A program made the position numbers and the translations under genes. A stretch of DNA of 64,000 nt from Flavobacterium sp. J372 (lineage in GTDB: Bacteria > Bacteroidota > Bacteroidia > Flavobacteriales > Flavobacteriaceae): positions 1,176,001-1,240,000 of the forward strand of contig NZ_JAJOMZ010000004.1 of the NCBI RefSeq assembly GCF_024699965.1, in the 5' to 3' direction. The notes under the pieces were generated by a model. It was not told where the DNA came from. It saw nothing but the letters and a program-made list of their open reading frames with translations, and ran no database searches. Shown here piece after piece: positions 37,991 through 47,339 of this stretch. The first letter of the stretch is position 1; each line of letters begins with the position of its first letter.

Positions 37991-40354
37991 ATGCAAGAGA
38001 ATAAAGATTTAAATCAAAATCCTGATTTTAATTTTAACCTTAAAGATATTGTATACAGGTATCTTTCCAGGTGGCCGTGGTTCTTATTAGCAATATTATT
38101 TTCACTTTCTGCCGCATATCTTTATTTGCGCTACAGTGTTAACCAGTATAGCGCTTCAGCCACAATACTCGTGAAGGACGACAAAAAAGGTGGTATGGTT
38201 GGCGAAATTGCTGCAATTTCAGATATTGATGTACTAAAGAAGGTGAAAAGTACCGTAGATAATGAAATGCAGATTATCAATTCGCGTACAATTGTAACAA
38301 AAGCGGTTGATTCATTAAAGCTGAATATCCAGTATTTTAGTGACGGACGCCTGCGACAGGAAGATTTGTATAAAGCATCACCTATCGAAATCGTATTCAA
38401 CAATAAGATTGAAAAGTCAGGAAGTTATGCAGTAGAAAGTACTGACGCACAAAATTTTGAACTTTTTGACAGTGAAGACAATTTAATAGGTAAGTATAAA
38501 TTTGGCCAGCTTGTACCTAAATTGAATTTTACTGTAATCAATAAAACAGGCGATAGTAACATCAATACCAAATTTAAATACCTGCCGCTCCTGTCATCTG
38601 CCCAGATTTATAAAAGTAAGCTTAATGTAAGGCTGATTGCTGAAAATACAAGTGTTGTTGAGCTATCAATTGTTGACCAGAATAAAGACAGGGCTCAGGA
38701 TTTTCTGGATATGGTAATATGGCACTATAACCAGGATGCTATTGATGATAAAAAGGCTGTTTTCAGAAGGACCAGTGAATTTATCAATCAAAGGATAGAT
38801 TCATTAGGTGTTGAGCTAAGCGTTGTTGAAAGGCAGGGTGAAAGATATAAGATAGCTAACAGGCTTACTGACATAACATCAGAATCGGGGTTATATATAC
38901 AAAATGCATCAGAACTTAATCGACAGCTAAATGATGTTGACACCCAACTTGCTATTGTATCTTCACTGATGAATACAATCAGAAGGGCAGGGCCGCTAGA
39001 GCTTATACCAACCAACGTCCTTACTACGTCGTCACAGGATGCTACTTCAGCACCAGTGCTGATATCCAACTACAATACCATGATATTAAGGCAGCGGGAT
39101 TATATGAATGACTCGGGGCCTGAAAATCCTAGGGTGAAACAGATAAATGCACAATTACCTGTCTTAAAAGATAATATACTTTCAAGCCTTCAAACTCTTA
39201 TAGAGAACTTAAGGATAAAGAAGAGGGAGTTACTGTCACAGCAGGGTAACGTTAGCTCAAAAATATCGGCAGTACCTACACAGCAGAGAGAATACAAAGG
39301 GATTTCAAGGCAGGAAGGCTTAAAAGAGGCCATATATGTATATCTTCTGCAAAAAAGAGAAGAAATTGCTATATCTCTTGCCGCGACAGAGCCTAATGCT
39401 AAAATTATTGATTCTGCATTGGCTGCCAGTACGCCCGTATCTCCTAAAACCGGTACAATATATTTGTCTGCCCTGTTTTTAGGATGTTTTATTCCTTTAG
39501 GAATTTTCTATGTACGCGATATACTTGATACAAAAATTCACGGTTCAGCTATAATCAAACAATTATCAATACCTTATATAGGAGATATACCTAAGGCTGA
39601 TAATAATGATGAGATTGTAACATTGAACAGCAGGTCAAGTACAGCTGAATCATTACGTATTGTACGTACCAATCTTGAATTTATGCTTAGCCGGGTACCG
39701 GAAGGTGTTGGTAAGACTATATTTGTAACTTCTACTATTCCGCAGGAAGGTAAAACTTTTATATCTGTAAATCTTAGTGCAACAATTGCAATGTCAGGTA
39801 AAAAGGTATTACTCATAGGAATGGATATACGTAATCCTAAACTTGATGAATATATAGATATTCCATCTAAAGGTTTGAGCAATTACTTGTCAACTTCAAG
39901 TAATGCCTCTTATAAAGAATATGTTGTTAAACTTAAGGATTATGATAATTTATATGTTATCCCGCCTGGTATAATTCCTCCAAATCCTGCAGAATTGCTT
40001 ATGTCTCCTAAAATCGAGGAATTATTTAATGATTTGCAGCAGGAGTATGATTATATAGTAGTTGATACTGCACCGGTAAGCCTTGTAACAGATACCTTAA
40101 TAATTGCTCATCATGCCCACAGTTTCTTGTATGTGGTTCGTGATAATCATCTTGATAAGCGTTTGCTATCGGTGCCTGAATCATTATACAATGAAGGCAA
40201 ACTGCCAAACATGGGTATAATACTTAATGATACAGTTAAACATCACGGGTATGCCTACGGCTACGGTTATGGCTACGGCTATGGTTATGGCTACGGCTAT
40301 GGTCCTGCTGTAAAGAAAAAATCACTGCTTGACAGGATATTAAGAAGGAAATAA
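37991..40354 (+). CDS. wzc: Polysaccharide co-polymerase/tyrosine autokinase, Wzc-like
   Basis: A 787-residue protein: an N-terminal Wzz domain with membrane helices at about residues 30-50 and 500-520, a periplasmic coiled-coil region between them, and a C-terminal BY-kinase. Walker A is FVTSTIPQEGKTFISV, Walker A' LLIGMDIRNPKL, Walker B YDYIVVDTAPV. The tail has eight consecutive Tyr-Gly units, a dense version of the Tyr cluster that is phosphorylated in this family and regulates chain length. It ends the locus and meets the CpsB-type phosphatase gene tail to tail with no gap. Confidence 0.93.
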   Translation: MQENKDLNQNPDFNFNLKDIVYRYLSRWPWFLLAILFSLSAAYLYLRYSVNQYSASATILVKDDKKGGMVGEIAAISDIDVLKKVKSTVDNEMQIINSRTIVTKAVDSLKLNIQYFSDGRLRQEDLYKASPIEIVFNNKIEKSGSYAVESTDAQNFELFDSEDNLIGKYKFGQLVPKLNFTVINKTGDSNINTKFKYLPLLSSAQIYKSKLNVRLIAENTSVVELSIVDQNKDRAQDFLDMVIWHYNQDAIDDKKAVFRRTSEFINQRIDSLGVELSVVERQGERYKIANRLTDITSESGLYIQNASELNRQLNDVDTQLAIVSSLMNTIRRAGPLELIPTNVLTTSSQDATSAPVLISNYNTMILRQRDYMNDSGPENPRVKQINAQLPVLKDNILSSLQTLIENLRIKKRELLSQQGNVSSKISAVPTQQREYKGISRQEGLKEAIYVYLLQKREEIAISLAATEPNAKIIDSALAASTPVSPKTGTIYLSALFLGCFIPLGIFYVRDILDTKIHGSAIIKQLSIPYIGDIPKADNNDEIVTLNSRSSTAESLRIVRTNLEFMLSRVPEGVGKTIFVTSTIPQEGKTFISVNLSATIAMSGKKVLLIGMDIRNPKLDEYIDIPSKGLSNYLSTSSNASYKEYVVKLKDYDNLYVIPPGIIPPNPAELLMSPKIEELFNDLQQEYDYIVVDTAPVSLVTDTLIIAHHAHSFLYVVRDNHLDKRLLSVPESLYNEGKLPNMGIILNDTVKHHGYAYGYGYGYGYGYGYGYGPAVKKKSLLDRILRRK
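40256..40303 (+). repeat. Tyr-Gly tandem repeat in the kinase tail
   Basis: Eight tandem TA(C/T)GG(C/T) units encode (Tyr-Gly)8 near the kinase C-terminus, just before the basic end LLDRILRRK. Repeat number could change by slippage in steps of two residues without a frameshift. Confidence 0.9.
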
Positions 40355-41092
40355 TCAGCAGCTAAAAAACTGATTTCTTTTCATAGCATTTATAAGTGCT
40401 GCTGTATCTTTCAGCAGCACTTTTGATTTAATAGCTTCAACATGCCTTTGATGGTGTACATCACTGCCGGTAAAATCTATCATACCAGCCTCAAGTAATT
40501 TTTTTGCGGTTTCCAGAGGTGCTTTTCCGTAGTAGCCTGTTACTGAGAGAAGATTAAGCTGGAAAAGGCATCCTGCTTTTTTCAGTTTGTGAAACTCGTC
40601 AATCTTACCGGAATAAAAATTGTACCGTTCAGGATGTGCAAGAACCGGTTTATAGTCACGCAATTGTAACTCGTAAATTATATCATACAACTGCATCGGC
40701 GCATTTAGGTAACTCATCTCTACAAGAACATAGTTTTCCTTCAGGGTAAGTAGTTTATCTGTTTTAAGCAGGCTTAAAAAGGTGTCATCCATCAGGTATT
40801 CTGCAGCGCTTTTAAGTGGCGCTTTAATACCGTATTCCGGCAGTCGGGCAATTGTTTCACTTTCGGTTTCTTTTATGCCTTCAGAGGTATTATTCCAGAC
40901 CCCTGTCAAGATATGAGGTGTGGTTATAAAATTTTTAAAACCCAATTCTTCCAGCGATTTTATAAGTGAAGCCGTATCGGCAATATCAGTTGCGCCATCG
41001 TCTATGCCTGGCAGCAAATGTGAGTGGATATCTGTATATCCATCAGGGATAAGATCTGCAAGGCTTTGTTTTGGTTTACTGAAGAATAGCAC
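40355..41092 (-). CDS. CpsB/CapC-type tyrosine-protein phosphatase
   Basis: A 245-residue PHP-superfamily phosphatase that dephosphorylates BY-kinases in capsule systems. Metal-binding motifs are TDIHSHLLPGIDDGA near residue 20, TTPH near residue 59, VLVEMSY, LAHPERY near residue 155 and GSDVHH near residue 213. The start is GTG. It lies downstream of the DUF4105 gene on the same strand (5-nt gap) and ends exactly beside the autokinase, its probable partner. Confidence 0.88.
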   Translation of the reverse strand: MLFFSKPKQSLADLIPDGYTDIHSHLLPGIDDGATDIADTASLIKSLEELGFKNFITTPHILTGVWNNTSEGIKETESETIARLPEYGIKAPLKSAAEYLMDDTFLSLLKTDKLLTLKENYVLVEMSYLNAPMQLYDIIYELQLRDYKPVLAHPERYNFYSGKIDEFHKLKKAGCLFQLNLLSVTGYYGKAPLETAKKLLEAGMIDFTGSDVHHQRHVEAIKSKVLLKDTAALINAMKRNQFFSC

Positions 41093-41097
41093 GTTAA

Positions 41098-42232
41098 TTA
41101 CGATTTATTATTGAATGGTTTAGATTGTGTTTTTAATATTCGCCAGAATATTACAGCATGAAGAAATATAAGCGGGATAATTATTGTAAAATGCGGCTTA
41201 TTCAGCATTACAAATACATATATTGCATTACAGGCAATGCATGCAAATGTTACCAGCCTAATCATCTTTTGGCGCTGCATTATATTAAAAATCAACATTA
41301 TTATAAATATAGGATTCAGGAGCAATGCATTATAATTCAGGGTTATTTCACTATGGAAGGAATAAAACCCAACTGTAAGAAAAAATAGTCCCAATAGGCC
41401 TGCAATTGCCATATAAGTCTGCATAGCTATTTTATATCGTGTAAAAAAAGCCAGGATTGCTATTGCTGCTGAAAATGTATAGATATTGTTCCACCAGGGC
41501 GATGCTGCTTTTTGCTGACGTGAATAAACCGTTTCATTATTTTTAGCGAGAGGCATAGAGTCATTCTTTGTAAACGCAACACCCTCCATAAGGTGTTTGG
41601 GGAGGAAAGGCTTATCTGGTAAGATGTCTGTTTTAGCACCAAACATTAAGTGTATCCCAAGATTTTCATAGAAATGATTTTCTTTAAGGTAAGAATATAT
41701 AATTTCACGGTTGGTAAGTCCGTTATCACTATTTTTATTTGAAATCTTTTCAGGAAGGGTTTTGTTGATAATGTCTCTCACCATGGTGGTGCAGTTCCTG
41801 TCAATAAATTTATAGGTGTAGAATTTCCTGTCAGATAATAAGATAGCATTCAGTTCATTGGCAATATCCTGCTTTTGTTTAGCAGAAAGATTTAACTCCT
41901 GCTCAAAAACATCCCGGTCATAATATTGATATTGGTATACAAACTCTTTGTAAGAGCTTACAGAAACATAATATTGCAAATCGCCTTTCACAAACTTCAG
42001 ATAGGAAATTAGGCGTGTCAAAATCAAATGTGCCGAAGTTGTATACAGTGTCCATTCCACTGTTCGGGTCATTGACCCGTATTGCTGTATGCCCGAAGAC
42101 AGAATACAATTCATCTCCTGAGCCACAGGTAAGCAATGTAATCTTTGCCTGAGCGCTTAGTGCCTGAGCTGTCAGATTAAAATTAAAAGCGAAAATAAGT
42201 AATGCAGAAAATAAAAATTTCAGCGGGCGCAT
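41098..42232 (-). CDS. DUF4105/Lnb-N-terminal-domain membrane protein (frameshifted)
   Basis: A protein of about 377 residues after correction, with a signal peptide (LLIFAFNFNLTAQ), a DUF4105 domain, and C-terminal membrane helices. Papain-like features are YSVFGHTAIRV (His) and DRNCTTMVRDII (Cys). DUF4105 is the N-terminal periplasmic domain found in the lipoprotein acyltransferase Lnb; actual function here is unproven. The frame breaks at 42004-42005, where removing one base gives TPNFYLKFVKGDLQYY. It is 10 nt behind the PorV-like gene and 5 nt before the phosphatase. Confidence 0.8.
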
Positions 42233-42242
42233 GGTGTTTGTT

Positions 42243-43316
42243 TTATCGCCTAAAGATACCTAAATCAACTTTAAGTGAAAAGATATTAGAATATAAAGCC
42301 GCACTTTGGTCACCAATATCAGTTAATGCGTAATCAACCTGTATACCTTTGTACTTAAAACCAAGCCCTATATTCGGCTGGAAGCCAACGCGGGTAGAAT
42401 TGTCAATTTCTCTCAGGTTTTGGAAATTGCCAACCCCTGCTCTCAAATATACTAAATCAATATAACCCGCTTCAAACCCTACAGCAGGGTCGATGCTAAC
42501 AATTTCACTTGATATTATGTCATTAGTCTGTGCGAACTGCATGTTCAGGTTTACAGCTGCTTGTATAGTATAATCATAGCGGATGGTGAACTTTTTGGCA
42601 AACCCAAGCTGGGCTTTTGGCGCTGTTATCTCTGTAATCTCGGGTAGTTCCTGGTTTTCACCGGGTACAGCATCTTTTATGGTCTGGAATTCTTCCTCAT
42701 CAATCTGCCACACGTTGTAGGTTGTGGTAATGTCGCGTAACATAAGGCCAATCTGCCAGTCATTCTTTGTTTGGTACTGTAGCCCGATATCAAAACCAAA
42801 TCCCCATGAATTGGCAAAATCACCAATAATACGGCGAATCACCTTGGCATTGATACCGTAATTTAAACCGTCAAGCGGAAGTGAACGTGCGTAAGAAAGT
42901 GTCACCCCATAATCTGCCGCCGAAAACAGGCTGATTCGGTTGTAGTCGATATTACCCTCGCTGTCAATAAGCTGGGTAGTGTTAAGTATGTCATCAACAC
43001 CGAAGCGTATTACCGATATTCCGAAAGCGCTCCGCTGGTCTATTGGCATAGCAAAAGCTGCATAATCATATTGTGCAATATTGGCAAAGTAGCTGGCATG
43101 CATCAGGGCTATTTGTTTATCTTCTACTTTCAAAAGTCCGGCAGGGTTCCAGTACCCGGAATTCACATCGGCGGTATGGGCCGTAACAGCATTGCTCATT
43201 CCCAATGCGGCAGCATCAACACCAATGTTCATGAATTCATTGGAGTATTTACGTATCGCCTGGCTGAATGAGGGGAGCGTTAAAAAAAGTACAAAAACGG
43301 TGAATATCCTTTTCAA
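42243..43316 (-). CDS. PorV/PorQ family protein (type IX secretion associated)
   Basis: A 357-residue secreted beta-barrel protein. Signal peptide (FVLFLTLPSFSQA), then the family opening FMNIGVDAAALGMSNAVTA and NSGYWNPAGLL, as in FadL-like PorV/PorQ proteins. PorV carries T9SS substrates from the translocon to the attachment complex; PorQ-type relatives have less clear roles. It starts the minus-strand group with DUF4105 and the phosphatase. No other T9SS gene is in the window. Confidence 0.85.
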   Translation of the reverse strand: MKRIFTVFVLFLTLPSFSQAIRKYSNEFMNIGVDAAALGMSNAVTAHTADVNSGYWNPAGLLKVEDKQIALMHASYFANIAQYDYAAFAMPIDQRSAFGISVIRFGVDDILNTTQLIDSEGNIDYNRISLFSAADYGVTLSYARSLPLDGLNYGINAKVIRRIIGDFANSWGFGFDIGLQYQTKNDWQIGLMLRDITTTYNVWQIDEEEFQTIKDAVPGENQELPEITEITAPKAQLGFAKKFTIRYDYTIQAAVNLNMQFAQTNDIISSEIVSIDPAVGFEAGYIDLVYLRAGVGNFQNLREIDNSTRVGFQPNIGLGFKYKGIQVDYALTDIGDQSAALYSNIFSLKVDLGIFRR

Positions 43317-43386
43317 TGCAATAATTTGTGCAAATATGACATAAAAATCTCAATTAGTAAACTCCGTTTCTATGAAGTTATTGTGT

Positions 43387-43394
43387 TAACTTTG
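43387..43394 (+). promoter_or_regulatory. -7 element before pssA
   Basis: TAACTTTG matches TAnnTTTG and ends 19 nt before the pssA start codon. No good -33 partner is visible. Confidence 0.35.
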
Positions 43395-43412
43395 TGGTAT
43401 AAAATCAATAAT

Positions 43413-44162
43413 ATGTCGGTAAAGAAGCAAATCCCTAACATAATTACACTTCTAAACCTGTCTTCAGGACTTATAGCCCTCATCTATGCTTTTGACACTA
43501 ATTACCAAATGGCCTTTTTTTGGGTGACTATGGGTATATTTTTTGATTTTTGGGATGGTTTTTTCGCCCGTATCCTTAAGGCGCAAAGCCCTATAGGCCT
43601 GCAGCTTGACTCGCTTGCCGACATGGTTACAAGCGGCGTTGTTCCGGGACTGGTAATGTTCCAGATGCTTGTAGGCATTGCTGATATTCAGGACGAAATG
43701 AACCTTAGCGAAGAAAATATGTATATGGGAATGCTGCCTTATGTTGCATTTATAATAACACTTGCTTCATGCTACAGACTCGCCAAGTTTAATGTTGACA
43801 CACGCCAGACAGATTCTTTTATCGGCCTCCCAACACCAGCTAATGCTTTGTTTATAATGAGCCTTCCAGTTATACAAATTCACAGCGATGGAGATGGGTG
43901 GGTTTTCAGCGCGCTTAGTAATCCTTATGTTTTGGTAGGGATTGCTTTTGTCAGCGCTTTTCTTCTAAATTCAGAAATACGACTGTTTTCACTTAAGGTA
44001 AAATACTTTAATTGGGAAACCAATAAAATTCAGGTGGTGTTTTTAGTAGTGTCAGTATTGCTGCTGTTTTTCTTCCAGTACAAAGCAATACCGCTTATCA
44101 TTATCTTCTACATCCTGCTGTCTGTAATCACCAATAGGTTTAGGACATCTTCTGCAGTATAA
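43413..44162 (+). CDS. pssA: CDP-diacylglycerol-serine O-phosphatidyltransferase
   Basis: A 249-residue inner-membrane enzyme of phosphatidylethanolamine synthesis, joining CDP-diacylglycerol and serine. The CDP-alcohol phosphotransferase motif DGFFAR...GLQLDSLAD (D-G-x2-A-R-x8-G-x3-D-x3-D) is complete at about residues 46-68. About eight membrane helices follow. The start at 43413 gives the usual MSVKKQIPNIITLLNL opening; an upstream in-frame ATG at 43326 is unlikely. Its 3' end overlaps the converging methyltransferase by 23 bp. Confidence 0.93.
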   Translation: MSVKKQIPNIITLLNLSSGLIALIYAFDTNYQMAFFWVTMGIFFDFWDGFFARILKAQSPIGLQLDSLADMVTSGVVPGLVMFQMLVGIADIQDEMNLSEENMYMGMLPYVAFIITLASCYRLAKFNVDTRQTDSFIGLPTPANALFIMSLPVIQIHSDGDGWVFSALSNPYVLVGIAFVSAFLLNSEIRLFSLKVKYFNWETNKIQVVFLVVSVLLLFFFQYKAIPLIIIFYILLSVITNRFRTSSAV

Positions 44163-44856
44163 AGATACATGGCCTGTTGTGCAGGTCAACCTTTTCTTTT
44201 TTCCACTGCGCAACTGTTTTTGTTTTTATGTATTCAGTAGGTTGTGTAATGTCTGCCGCGATGCACAAGTGCGTGTTGGGTTGCAGCGTAGCCAATACAT
44301 CCTCAAGCATTTTATTGTTACGGTATGGTGTTTCCATAAAAATTTGTGCCTGATTTTTATCGTATGATAATTTTTCAAGATTTTTAAATGCTGCCTTTTT
44401 ATCACTTTTTTCTATCGGCAGGTAACCGTTGAAGGCAAAGCTTTGTCCATTCATACCTGAAGCCATAAGTGCCAACAGGATAGACGAGGGGCCAACCAAT
44501 GGCACTACCTGAATGCCTTTTTCATGGGCCAATTTTACAATCGCCGCACCGGGGTCGGCAACACCGGGACACCCTGCTTCACTCATCAGGCCAACGTTTT
44601 TACCCTCAATGCAGGGCTGCAAAAAACCTGCATGCTGACTCACTTCCGTATGTTTGTTCAGTACTGAAAGTTTTAGATCAGGCTGTTTTTTGGATGGAAG
44701 TATTGCCTTGATGAAGCGGCGCGCTGTCTTCTCGTTCTCAACGATATAATTGTCTATGAAGTCTATTGAACGTGCTACGGTTTCCGGCAATACTTCGCTG
44801 GCATTGCCTTCATCGCCAAGCGGCACGGGTAGGAGATAAAGTTTACCGGCAGGCAT
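44140..44856 (-). CDS. SAM-dependent methyltransferase (tetrapyrrole methylase fold, RsmI-related)
   Basis: A 238-residue methyltransferase of the class III (tetrapyrrole methylase) fold, related to RsmI that methylates 16S rRNA C1402. LYLLPVPLGDEGNA opens the SAM domain, GLMSEAGCPGVADPGA is the strongest motif, and QVVPLVGPSSILLALMASG follows. It is shorter and divergent from true RsmI, so the target may be different. It overlaps the phosphatase gene by one base and is probably in one unit with dnaA. Confidence 0.85.
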   Translation of the reverse strand: MPAGKLYLLPVPLGDEGNASEVLPETVARSIDFIDNYIVENEKTARRFIKAILPSKKQPDLKLSVLNKHTEVSQHAGFLQPCIEGKNVGLMSEAGCPGVADPGAAIVKLAHEKGIQVVPLVGPSSILLALMASGMNGQSFAFNGYLPIEKSDKKAAFKNLEKLSYDKNQAQIFMETPYRNNKMLEDVLATLQPNTHLCIAADITQPTEYIKTKTVAQWKKEKVDLHNRPCIFILQKMS

Positions 44857-45323
44857 TACGAATGCTCTTTTATAAGTTTGTCGGCAACAATGCTACACGC
44901 CTGGTCAAGCATGTCATACACATTTTCAAAACCATCCTGCTCGCTCCAGTATGGGTCAGGTACATCTATATTTTTTCCGTGGAAAACCTCGTCCATCATC
45001 AGCTTTACTTTGGCTTTCGCTTCGGCATCGGGAGCCAGTTTGGTTACATCTTTATAGTTCGATGCATCCATTACGTAGATATGGTCAAACTCCGTAAAGT
45101 CAGAGGGTTTCAATTGGCGTGCTTTCTGGCAGCTAATGTCAATCCCGCGGCCCTTTGCTGTAGCAACAGAGCGCTTATCAGGGCCTTGGCCAACATGCCA
45201 GTCGCCTGTTCCGGCAGAGTCAACAATAAATTTATCTGCAGGTAATTTTGACTGCAATATACCTTCTGCCAGCGGAGAGCGGCAAATGTTCCCGAGGCAT
45301 ACCATCAAAATCTTAACAGGCAT
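44856..45323 (-). CDS. Low-molecular-weight protein-tyrosine phosphatase
   Basis: A 155-residue LMW-PTP. The active-site loop VCLGNICRSPLAEG (C-x5-R-S) is at residues 8-21 and the general acid in VPDPYWSEQDGF. Enzymes of this family remove phosphate from tyrosines; Wzb of capsule systems belongs to it. Here it sits between dnaA (1-nt gap) and the methyltransferase gene, the usual flavobacterial order, so a link to the nearby Wzc-like kinase is possible but not implied by operon structure. Confidence 0.9.
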   Translation of the reverse strand: MPVKILMVCLGNICRSPLAEGILQSKLPADKFIVDSAGTGDWHVGQGPDKRSVATAKGRGIDISCQKARQLKPSDFTEFDHIYVMDASNYKDVTKLAPDAEAKAKVKLMMDEVFHGKNIDVPDPYWSEQDGFENVYDMLDQACSIVADKLIKEHS

Positions 45324-45324
45324 T

Positions 45325-46752
45325 TTATAAAGAGAGTTTCTTGTTGATGTCTTCTACAAACTTGCGGAACTGCTTATCTGTAGTTACAAGGTTGTCAACT
45401 GTTTTGCAGGCATGGAGAACTGTAGCATGGTCACGGTCGCCAATCTGAGAGCCGATGTTGGCAAGTGATGCTTTTGTGAACTTCTTTGCAAAGAACATAG
45501 CCAGCTGCCGTGCCTGTACCACATGGCGCTTGCGTGTTTTAGACTGAAGCGTATCTACATCAAGCTGAAAGTAGTCTGACACTACTTTTTGTATATAGTC
45601 TATTGATATTTCTCGCTTTACATTCTTTACAAATTTCTCTACAACCTGCTTGGCAAGCTCAATGGTCACTTCGCGGTGATTGAAAGACGATTGTGCAATA
45701 AGTGATATGATTGCGCCCTCAAGCTCCCGTACGTTGCTTTTGATGTTCTTGGCAACATACTCAATAATCTCTTCAGGCATTTCAACGCCATCACGATACA
45801 ATATATTGTTCAGGATTGAGATACGTGTTTCGTAGTCAGGCTGGTGCAACTCTGCCGAAAGGCCCCATTTAAAGCGGGACAGCAGTCGCTGTTCAATATC
45901 CTGCATGTCAACAGGCGCTTTGTCTGATGTCAGGATAACCTGTTTTCCGTTTTGGTGCAGGTGGTTGAAGATGTGGAAAAACACATCCTGCGTACCGGTT
46001 TTACCCGAAAGGAACTGTACATCGTCTATAATAAGTACATCGATAAGCTGGTAAAAATGAATAAAGTCATTCCTTGTATTGCGCTTAACAGAATCTATAT
46101 ATTGTTGTGTAAATATTTCGGCAGAGATATAAAGAACGGTCTTCTCAGGATATTTCTCCTTAATATCAACACCAATGGCATGTGCAAGGTGTGTTTTGCC
46201 TAATCCTACACCGCCAAATATAAGGAGCGGGTTGAACGATGTTCCGCCCGGCTTGTTAGCAACCGCCAAACCTGCCGAACGCGCCAGCCTGTTAGAGTCT
46301 CCCTCAAGGAAATTCTCAAAGCTGTAATTGGCATTTAGCTGCGATTCTATCTTAAGATTTCGAATTCCGGGAATCACGAAAGGGTTCTTCAGTTCGGGAT
46401 TTTTGTTCTGCAGCGGCACATCAACCTCCTGTGGTTTTACAGGGGCACGATGGGCGCTTGGCAACTGCTCTGTAAAGGGCTGTTTGTTGCCGTAAGTGTT
46501 CTCCATTTTAATTTTATAGAGTAACTTTGCGCTGCTGCCAAGTTCTTTTGTCAGGGCAACCTTAAGCAATTTTACGTAGTGCTCTTCAAGCCATTCATAA
46601 AAGAACTTTGAAGGCACCTGGATATATAGTGCACTGTCTGTCAGCTCAACTGCCCTAATTGGCTCAAACCAGGTCTTATAAGCCTGATCCTGGATATTGT
46701 CTTTTATGAAAACGAGACAGTTCTCCCATACCGATTGCGCAGTTTTTACCAT
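45325..46752 (-). CDS. dnaA: Chromosomal replication initiator DnaA
   Basis: A 475-residue DnaA. It binds DnaA boxes at oriC, oligomerises with ATP and opens the duplex. Domain I at the N-terminus (WENCLVFIKDNIQDQAYKTW), a variable linker, then the AAA+ domain with Walker A FGGVGLGKTHLAHAIG and Walker B VLIIDDVQFL, and domain IV with the signature IGDRDHATVLHACKTVDNL. Length is normal. No cluster of DnaA boxes was recognised in the 188-bp upstream spacer, so oriC cannot be placed here. Confidence 0.97.
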   Translation of the reverse strand: MVKTAQSVWENCLVFIKDNIQDQAYKTWFEPIRAVELTDSALYIQVPSKFFYEWLEEHYVKLLKVALTKELGSSAKLLYKIKMENTYGNKQPFTEQLPSAHRAPVKPQEVDVPLQNKNPELKNPFVIPGIRNLKIESQLNANYSFENFLEGDSNRLARSAGLAVANKPGGTSFNPLLIFGGVGLGKTHLAHAIGVDIKEKYPEKTVLYISAEIFTQQYIDSVKRNTRNDFIHFYQLIDVLIIDDVQFLSGKTGTQDVFFHIFNHLHQNGKQVILTSDKAPVDMQDIEQRLLSRFKWGLSAELHQPDYETRISILNNILYRDGVEMPEEIIEYVAKNIKSNVRELEGAIISLIAQSSFNHREVTIELAKQVVEKFVKNVKREISIDYIQKVVSDYFQLDVDTLQSKTRKRHVVQARQLAMFFAKKFTKASLANIGSQIGDRDHATVLHACKTVDNLVTTDKQFRKFVEDINKKLSL

Positions 46753-46940
46753 AGATCCTGAATAATTTTGTTTAATTAAAGGTTGTTCTTACAAAAGAAA
46801 CAGATACATTTTCTTCTGCTTTGGGAGAACAAATATTAGATAAAAATTTTTAAAAAAAAATTGTTTGCATGTTGATTTTATAAAAAAAATATTGTAAGCA
46901 TATTTAAGAAAAATTAATAAAAAATTAACAATCAAAAAAT

Positions 46941-47339
46941 ATGAATTTTCACGAATTTAAAGTACGTGTGCGCTATGCAGAAACAGACCAGATGGGAGTG
47001 GTTTATCACGGAAATTACGCGCAATACTTCGAAATGGGGCGGGTTGAATGGCTTCGAAATCTGGGACTTAGTTATGCCTATATGGAAAAGAACGGAATTA
47101 TGCTGCCGGTAGTATCTTTAACATTAAATTATAAAAAACCTGCCCGGTATGATGACCTGCTTACTGTAAGAACTATCTTAAAAAAGCAGGAGTCTGTCAA
47201 GATAGAATTTGACTATGAAATTTACAGCGAGAAAGGTGAGTTATTAACAACAGGCAACTCGGTACTTGTGTTTGTAGATATGAAAACAGGCCGGCCAGTT
47301 TTACCTCCTGATTATGTTATAGAAAAGATAGCCCACTAA
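46941..47339 (+). CDS. Acyl-CoA thioesterase, YbgC/FadM-like hotdog protein
   Basis: A 132-residue single hotdog-fold thioesterase. RVRYAETDQMGVVYHGNYAQ (residues 9-28) is the 4-hydroxybenzoyl-CoA thioesterase-type active site with the catalytic Asp, and FEMGRVEWLRNLG follows. Such proteins hydrolyse short or medium acyl-CoA; in some bacteria YbgC is linked to the Tol-Pal system, which is not evident here. It diverges from dnaA and overlaps the 3' end of yigZ by 4 bp. Confidence 0.9.
   Translation: MNFHEFKVRVRYAETDQMGVVYHGNYAQYFEMGRVEWLRNLGLSYAYMEKNGIMLPVVSLTLNYKKPARYDDLLTVRTILKKQESVKIEFDYEIYSEKGELLTTGNSVLVFVDMKTGRPVLPPDYVIEKIAH

Noticed and set aside
40250..40310. CRISPR-like repeat
   Set aside because: The short repeat is in frame inside the kinase and encodes Tyr-Gly; there are no spacers.
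6742..40354. Phase variation through homopolymer slippage as the cause of the broken capsule genes
   Set aside because: The runs are short (2-9 bases), the same kind of break occurs in unrelated genes outside the locus, and many genes of one pathway would have to be off at once.
44766..45245. Open + strand frame of 159 codons across the LMW-PTP gene
   Set aside because: It is antisense to a gene with complete active-site motifs and shows no protein-like features of its own.
46753..46940. oriC next to dnaA
   Set aside because: The spacer is AT-rich, but I found no cluster of TTATCCACA-like DnaA boxes.
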